Assembly (NCBI GenBank): GCA_944326425.1
Contig: CALVDX010000005.1
Coordinates: 58,828-122,827, forward strand
Length of the DNA stretch: 64,000 nucleotides
Direction of reading: 5' to 3'
Origin: Candidatus Gastranaerophilales bacterium
GTDB taxonomy: Bacteria; Cyanobacteriota; Vampirovibrionia; Gastranaerophilales; Gastranaerophilaceae
Shown piece after piece: positions 59,766 through 64,000 of this stretch (positions within the stretch are counted from its first letter, which is position 1; every line of letters begins with the position of its first letter). The notes under the pieces are model-generated. The model was not told where the DNA came from and ran no database searches. It saw only the letters and a program-made list of their open reading frames with translations. The position numbers and the translations under genes are program-made.

Positions 59766-60035
59766 TAAATATATAATCAAATAAATTCCGGTCTTTGTCC
59801 GGAATATTTACGGATAATTTATAATTTTACAGCGTCCGGTAATGAGAAAGTCCAGGAGTTCATATATCCGGCTTTTTGTAACGATTTGTGACAAAATCGG
59901 GCTATTTTTTGCCCGCGGCTAATTGTATTACACTTCGGGATAGTATATTCTTTTAGGTAAGAAAAGATACAAAATCTTATGGTAAAGTATGAAAAAACGG
60001 GGCTTAATTAAAAGCCCCATTTCTTTTCCTCTTGC
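59766..60035. other. Intergenic region with hairpins and a leftward terminator
   Basis: ATTCCGG/CCGGAAT forms a 7-bp hairpin at 59784-59804. GTAACGATTTGTGACAAAAT near 59878 is a variant of the GTAACAA motif. GGGGCTT (59999-60005) with AAGCCCC (60012-60018), followed leftward by GTTTTTTC, is the terminator of the minus-strand gene that ends at 60036. No coding frame. Confidence 0.65.
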
Positions 60036-60536
60036 TTAATCCTCTGTTTCAATAGGTACTGTTATAATGTATTTGTCGCCTTTTTGTTCTTTTGTGACTT
60101 TATCTTTAGCAATCGGGGCGCCGAGTGCAAAAGTTTGTGAAAACTCTATTACCATATCTTTATTGCCTTTGGTTTTGTCTACAACCCCTTTGATATTGAC
60201 AGTATCATCGTTTACTGTAACATCAACGTTTTTATCATTATTATTCAACTGCTTAAGATCAATAATAAACTTGTACGCATTATTTTCTTTTACCATGTTG
60301 ATAAGTGAATGATGCAGCGGCATTGGTGCGGGCATAAAAATATCGTTATCAACTCTTTTCATCTCTCTTGCCTGCTTTTGAATCATTTTTTCAGCTTTTT
60401 TAAACCCTCTCATCGGGTCAAGCATTCTGGCAAGGGTTATGTCCATAACTACGTAGAATGCTAAAAACCCGCCTAAAAGTGCTGCAATAAATGTAATAAT
60501 GGCATGTTTAACAGTATGTTTGTTTTCTTCTAACAT
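60036..60536 (-). CDS. Membrane-anchored Hsp20/alpha-crystallin-like protein
   Basis: A 166-residue protein with an N-terminal membrane helix (HAIITFIAALLGGFLAFYVV) and a C-terminal beta-sandwich resembling the alpha-crystallin domain: YKFIIDLKQLNNNDKNVDVT, VNDDTVNIKGVV, FSQTFALGAPIAKDKV and GDKYIITVPIE match the strand order of Hsp20. The anchored form would place the chaperone at the membrane, probably facing the periplasm. I chose ATG 60536, behind GAAAGGAG, over an in-frame start 21 codons earlier. Confidence 0.75.
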   Translation of the reverse strand: MLEENKHTVKHAIITFIAALLGGFLAFYVVMDITLARMLDPMRGFKKAEKMIQKQAREMKRVDNDIFMPAPMPLHHSLINMVKENNAYKFIIDLKQLNNNDKNVDVTVNDDTVNIKGVVDKTKGNKDMVIEFSQTFALGAPIAKDKVTKEQKGDKYIITVPIETED

Positions 60537-60623
60537 AAAAGCTCCTTTCTTTTTTATAGGAATATTAAATAAAACCTTAAATACAAATTCAATAAACACC
60601 CGGGCAGTACAGGCGGGTAATTA

Positions 60624-61403
60624 TTACGAATTTCTATCCGTGCTGGCTTTGTTTAATACTTCTTTCAATTTTGTTTCTAATAATTTGATTTTTGCCCCAA
60701 AATTGAACTCACTTCCTTTAACAACATTATCAGTTATTCCGCCTAAAATTTTATCCGCTTTCCTTTGAAACTTCAAGCCGTCTGAAAAGGCGTGTTTTTC
60801 TGTCGTCAATAAATACCGGAATAGTTGAAGCAGGTCAATTTTATTTTTGGTTGTCAAAGGGTTAAGAAAATCGTCAAGTTTCTGCTCTACTTCTGATGTT
60901 TTTACTGTTTTTCGGGTATAAATATTTTTATGATAAAATTCCATTACATTTTTGGGGTTTAAAGATTTGTTTTCATTTATATTAAGCATGCGCCGGGTTA
61001 TTTTAGGCACAAAAATCTGGTCAAAAATATGTCGTGTTTCGTGTAGGGCTATATGTAATTTGTCCGGCGCTAAAGATTCTGAATATTCGTATATAGGCGG
61101 GAGCAGAATTTCAAATTTGCTTAACTCTTTACCCTCCGGAGTACCCGATACAAGCATTCTTGTTTTTGCCGGATTATTTGGGGTTTGAAAAAAGTTTTCG
61201 CACACCTGAACATTAATCTTGCCGCCGGTGATTTTTTTCAATGCGGAGGTTATCCCGGGAAAAGGTATTTGCCCGCTTGATATTTGCGGTTTAAGCTGCT
61301 CAAAAAGCTCGTTATTGTATTTGCAGGCATTGTTAAACCGTGTTACAACACTTCCTTGTGAGATTGAATATGGTAATTTAACGCTGGTTCCGAGTTTAAT
61401 CAT
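60624..61403 (-). CDS. Putative zinc metallopeptidase (HExxH)
   Basis: A 259-residue protein with HIALHETRHIFDQIF near residue 120, where HETRH fits the HExxH zinc site. TTEKHAFSDGL near residue 207, with Glu followed by His, could supply the third ligand as in gluzincins. The N-terminal 90 residues and the helical end have no match. No signal peptide is visible. I cannot place it in a family; activity rests on the motif. It is followed by the Hsp20-like gene on the same strand, 87 bases away. Confidence 0.6.
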   Translation of the reverse strand: MIKLGTSVKLPYSISQGSVVTRFNNACKYNNELFEQLKPQISSGQIPFPGITSALKKITGGKINVQVCENFFQTPNNPAKTRMLVSGTPEGKELSKFEILLPPIYEYSESLAPDKLHIALHETRHIFDQIFVPKITRRMLNINENKSLNPKNVMEFYHKNIYTRKTVKTSEVEQKLDDFLNPLTTKNKIDLLQLFRYLLTTEKHAFSDGLKFQRKADKILGGITDNVVKGSEFNFGAKIKLLETKLKEVLNKASTDRNS

Positions 61404-61454
61404 AAGGCTTTAAAACATATAAATCCGGAGAATTGCCTGAATTAGGAATAAACG

Positions 61455-62639
61455 TTACAATTGTTCATATTTTTTATCAATTTTTTTAAGTTCTTTTGCG
61501 CGGTATTCTTCGTCGTATTGCAGCCTGTAACCGTTAATAAGGTTTTTTCTAAGTGCTCTCGGGAAAATTTTTCTGGCTGAATAATACGAAGTGTGTGCAA
61601 ATGCAAACGAGCGTCCCGACCAGACACCGGAGTTTTCATAAACCATTCCGGAGGGTGCTTCAATATCTACGCCGGTTTTATTTTCAAGCTGTTCATAAGT
61701 TGCATTTTTTATAGCCGGAAAACCAAGCGGGTCTTCGCGGTAATTGATATTAAGCGTAAACATGTCATTCTCAAAAATGTGTTTTAAAAGGTACTTATTG
61801 TAATTTGTAAGTTCAACGTTCGGATCTGAAATGTCTGAATAGAAGAGTACTAACGGGCTTGCAAAGTTAATAACTCCTTTTATGCTGTCATTTGGCGCGC
61901 ATACAAGTTCTGTTGTTTTATCCAGTTTGTCATAACTTTCTTTAAAATGTTTCCTGTCTTTAAAAAATACGAGCTTGTCATCTGCCGATACTACGGCTAG
62001 TCCGCTGTCCTCAAGTGCGTTTAAACAGGTTTTTTGACGCGGGTGCTCTTCTATAAACTTGATAGCTGTTTCATCTTTACTGTAAATTTTTGCAAGGTCA
62101 ATCAAGTCTATATACCGTACTTTGTTAAGCAGGTATTGAAAAGTAATGAATGTTCCGGCTGAATATCCGAACAGTACGGATTGCCGCCCCTGTGAATATT
62201 CGTTTTTAACTATTTCATTAAGTTCGTTTAATATTGGACGCATATTGTGGGACTTTTGTACCCAGATTGCATCGTGAAGAAACTTTGTTAACACATCTCT
62301 GAATTTGTACGCAAGAAAAGAACTTAAATTTTTTGAAGATAAGAGAGATTCCTGTACAAAGTCCAAATCTGCCTTGCTTTTGTCTCCCCAGTAAAACAAA
62401 ACAGGCTCTTCCTCTACAGTAAAATTGTTGTCTTTAAATACCCAGTGTTTTATTTTTTTATCTTTTTCGATTTTTTTCTTAAGCACCGGATGGAATTTTT
62501 CTACACTCTCAGTCCACCACTTGTACATTTTTTCGTCATTCACATTTGAACCGTTTATATAAATAAACCTTAAATCCTGACCTGCATAAACTGTACTGCA
62601 GAACAACATCATCCCTAATATTAACAAAATCTTTTTCAT
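61455..62639 (-). CDS. Secreted alpha/beta hydrolase-fold protein
   Basis: A 394-residue exported protein: signal peptide residues 1-19 (LLILGMMLFCSTVYA, cleaved before GQ). Next, LRFIYINGSN fits the oxyanion turn, and VLFGYSAGTFITFQ near residue 160 gives a GxSxG nucleophile elbow. Candidate acid and base are Asp in NYREDPLGFP and His in FAFAHTSYY. The C terminus is basic and helical (RAKELKKIDKKYEQL). A lipase or esterase is likely; substrate unknown. ATG 62639. Confidence 0.75.
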   Translation of the reverse strand: MKKILLILGMMLFCSTVYAGQDLRFIYINGSNVNDEKMYKWWTESVEKFHPVLKKKIEKDKKIKHWVFKDNNFTVEEEPVLFYWGDKSKADLDFVQESLLSSKNLSSFLAYKFRDVLTKFLHDAIWVQKSHNMRPILNELNEIVKNEYSQGRQSVLFGYSAGTFITFQYLLNKVRYIDLIDLAKIYSKDETAIKFIEEHPRQKTCLNALEDSGLAVVSADDKLVFFKDRKHFKESYDKLDKTTELVCAPNDSIKGVINFASPLVLFYSDISDPNVELTNYNKYLLKHIFENDMFTLNINYREDPLGFPAIKNATYEQLENKTGVDIEAPSGMVYENSGVWSGRSFAFAHTSYYSARKIFPRALRKNLINGYRLQYDEEYRAKELKKIDKKYEQL

Positions 62640-62878
62640 AATACCGGAATTATACCATAGTGAATGCGGATTATAAAATTAGTTATAAAAATTAAAATCT
62701 TGCGGGCAGTTTCCATTCAATTATATGTGTGAATAAATGTATTGGCAAGTTTACATAAAGTTGTAATTAGTGTATTAGTCTTGCCAGACTCGAGTCGCAA
62801 GAACAGGCCGTTATTTATATCATATCCAAATGAGAATTATCTTTTCCCCTTAATGATACATCAACATTATTCTAAAAG

Positions 62879-63673
62879 TTGGTTGATCGGAAGGTGTTGA
62901 TTAAATCAATGGAACTGATAAAATTTTACTTACAAGAGAGTTTTATTATGGAAATAGAGAATATTTTAAAAAAAATTGCTTATGATATTAAGGAGATAAA
63001 AAGAAAGCTTAGTATGAATGACTCTGTCATACAAATTAGAAATGCGCGTTTTTGGCTTCCGAATTATCCGGAGGATTGTATTCAGAATTGTATGGTTACG
63101 GTTAACAATTATTGGGATAAAGGTGCACTTGACATTATAAATCAATATTTACCTGATAATGCTGTAATTCTTGATATTGGCGCGAATATTGGAAGCCATT
63201 CTGTATATTGGGCTATTGAAAGAAATGCTAAAAAAGTTTATGCTTTTGAGCCTTTGAAATCGACTTATGAAATTTTAGCACGAAATATTAAATTAAACAG
63301 TTTAAATAAAACAGTTATACCATATAATATAGGTTTTTATAGCGAAAAAACGAATGCAGTTGTTAGATGTTACAATCTGCAAAACATCGGTAATACATCA
63401 TTTCTTCCTAAGTCAGACGGAAGGTTTAAACTTATAACGTTGGATTCTATGAGTTTTAATGAAAAAATTGATTTAATAAAAATTGATGTTGAAGGTGCTG
63501 AGGTTGAAGTTTTAAACGGTGGGATAAAAACAATTAATAAACATAAACCGGTTATAGTTATAGAAACGTATAATCATAAGTCAGAAGTTGATGAAATCTT
63601 GCAAAAATCCGGTTATACTCAAATTGATACAATTCGTGACGGTGAAGATTATATTTACAAATATTCTGTATAA
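62879..63673 (+). CDS. FkbM-family methyltransferase
   Basis: An SAM-dependent methyltransferase of up to 264 residues. Motif I is VILDIGANIGSHSVYWA near residue 97, then VYAFEPLKSTYEILARNIKL, and LIKIDVEGAEVEVLNGG near residue 205, the FkbM signature; a beta-strand VIVIETYN follows. These enzymes often methylate sugars on glycans or lipids. The start is uncertain: TTG 62879, ATG 62909 or ATG 62948, the last having AGAGAG upstream. The type IV pilin-like gene follows after 172 bases. Confidence 0.85.
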   Translation: MVDRKVLIKSMELIKFYLQESFIMEIENILKKIAYDIKEIKRKLSMNDSVIQIRNARFWLPNYPEDCIQNCMVTVNNYWDKGALDIINQYLPDNAVILDIGANIGSHSVYWAIERNAKKVYAFEPLKSTYEILARNIKLNSLNKTVIPYNIGFYSEKTNAVVRCYNLQNIGNTSFLPKSDGRFKLITLDSMSFNEKIDLIKIDVEGAEVEVLNGGIKTINKHKPVIVIETYNHKSEVDEILQKSGYTQIDTIRDGEDYIYKYSV

Positions 63674-63845
63674 CGTCTTGTTTCGGTATTGTTAAAAATG
63701 TTTTTTATAACTTTATTAAAACCTTTGTAAATTTTTGCAAAAATATCTCTCAAATTATTAAAGTTTTTCCAAATTATGCCGTTATATGCATCATAATGCA
63801 TATTTTGTAGCATAAGAGTCTAGAATGTAAGAGGGGTAAAATTTT

Positions 63846-64000
63846 ATGAGACGAAAAAAAGGCTTTACATTAGTGGAGATTCTGATAGCCTTAGCACTTA
63901 TTGGAATTCTCGTTGCTGTAGTAAGTCCTAATCTTGCACGTATACGGCCTGATCAGAAAAAGGCTTTGTTTGTCAAAGCATATACTACAACCGAATCAGC
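63846..64000 (+). CDS. Type IV pilin/pseudopilin-like protein, cut by window end
   Basis: From ATG 63846 the frame is open to the window end. The product starts MRRKKGFTLVEILIALALIG, the class III signal: prepilin peptidase cuts before the Phe, and Glu at position +5 is present. A hydrophobic helix ILVAVV follows. GAGGGG is 10 bases before the ATG. It could be a type IV pilin or a type II secretion pseudopilin; a DprA gene and a GspE-like ATPase in the window fit either. Confidence 0.85.
   Translation, partial: MRRKKGFTLVEILIALALIGILVAVVSPNLARIRPDQKKALFVKAYTTTES

Noticed and set aside
1..64000. tRNA, rRNA or CRISPR
   Set aside because: I looked in the intergenic regions for T-loop motifs, rRNA-like sequence and spaced repeats and found none.

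Overview
The window is AT-rich bacterial DNA with a diderm (LPS-bearing) gene set and many lineage-specific proteins. LptC/LptA-type LPS export genes, a FlhB-type export switch protein, a type IV pilin-like start at the right edge, an AT-biased codon choice with normal use of TGA as stop, and a 535-residue protein with an MGMAASQAR start together suggest an uncultured gut-type relative of Cyanobacteria (Vampirovibrionia/Melainabacteria, Gastranaerophilales-like). That placement is inference from protein style; no rRNA is present to prove it. I saw no tRNA, rRNA, CRISPR array or intact insertion sequence.

Layout. 1-10.6 kb is mostly housekeeping: an SDR oxidoreductase and rpe, a YkgJ-type cysteine-cluster protein, a gene broken at two A8 tracts, lptC-lptA-TPR-dprA-topA in one rightward run, and pgk facing it across a shared terminator. 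10.6-15.3 kb is accessory: a class 3-type lipase divergent from one and facing four of five related small membrane proteins, two of which share an exact 197-bp repeat. 15.3-19.7 kb holds an orphan oligopeptide-type ABC ATPase and a leftward cluster of unknown proteins. 20-27.4 kb has two metzincin-TPR proteases, a LysM protein, glyA, a WecA/MraY-like transferase and a small repressor-controlled module that looks like the remnant of a mobile element. 27.6-36.4 kb carries a histidine kinase/response regulator pair, a degenerate GspE-like ATPase, FlhB, a sigma factor and a 1040-residue calpain-like protein with an EF-hand loop, possibly one export/regulation locus and its substrate. 36.5-48.8 kb has a beta-lactamase-fold protein, clpB, small XRE regulators, dut, a second sigma factor, nth and two repeat-containing proteins. 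48.8-57 kb has a Nudix hydrolase, asd-dapB (DAP/lysine pathway) and large unknown proteins including a nucleotidyltransferase-like and a membrane-anchored PHP protein. 57-60 kb is a regulator-rich patch ending in a tandem pair of loci with the layout of type I toxin-antitoxin systems. 60-64 kb has a membrane-anchored Hsp20-like protein, a putative zinc protease, a secreted alpha/beta hydrolase, a FkbM methyltransferase and a type IV pilin-like gene cut by the window edge.

The most interesting element is at 59155-59765 (leftward): two direct repeats, each with a near-consensus leftward promoter, a full Shine-Dalgarno, a 23- or 25-residue hydrophobic peptide, hairpins kept in both copies although the sequence differs, and a near-consensus opposing promoter that would make an antisense RNA across the peptide gene. 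Second is the gene at 2386-3380 (leftward), whose full-length 330-residue frame needs one A fewer at each of two A8 tracts, which suggests slippage-dependent expression or phase variation. Third is the lipase with its array of duplicated membrane proteins, which resembles an effector with multiple immunity proteins.
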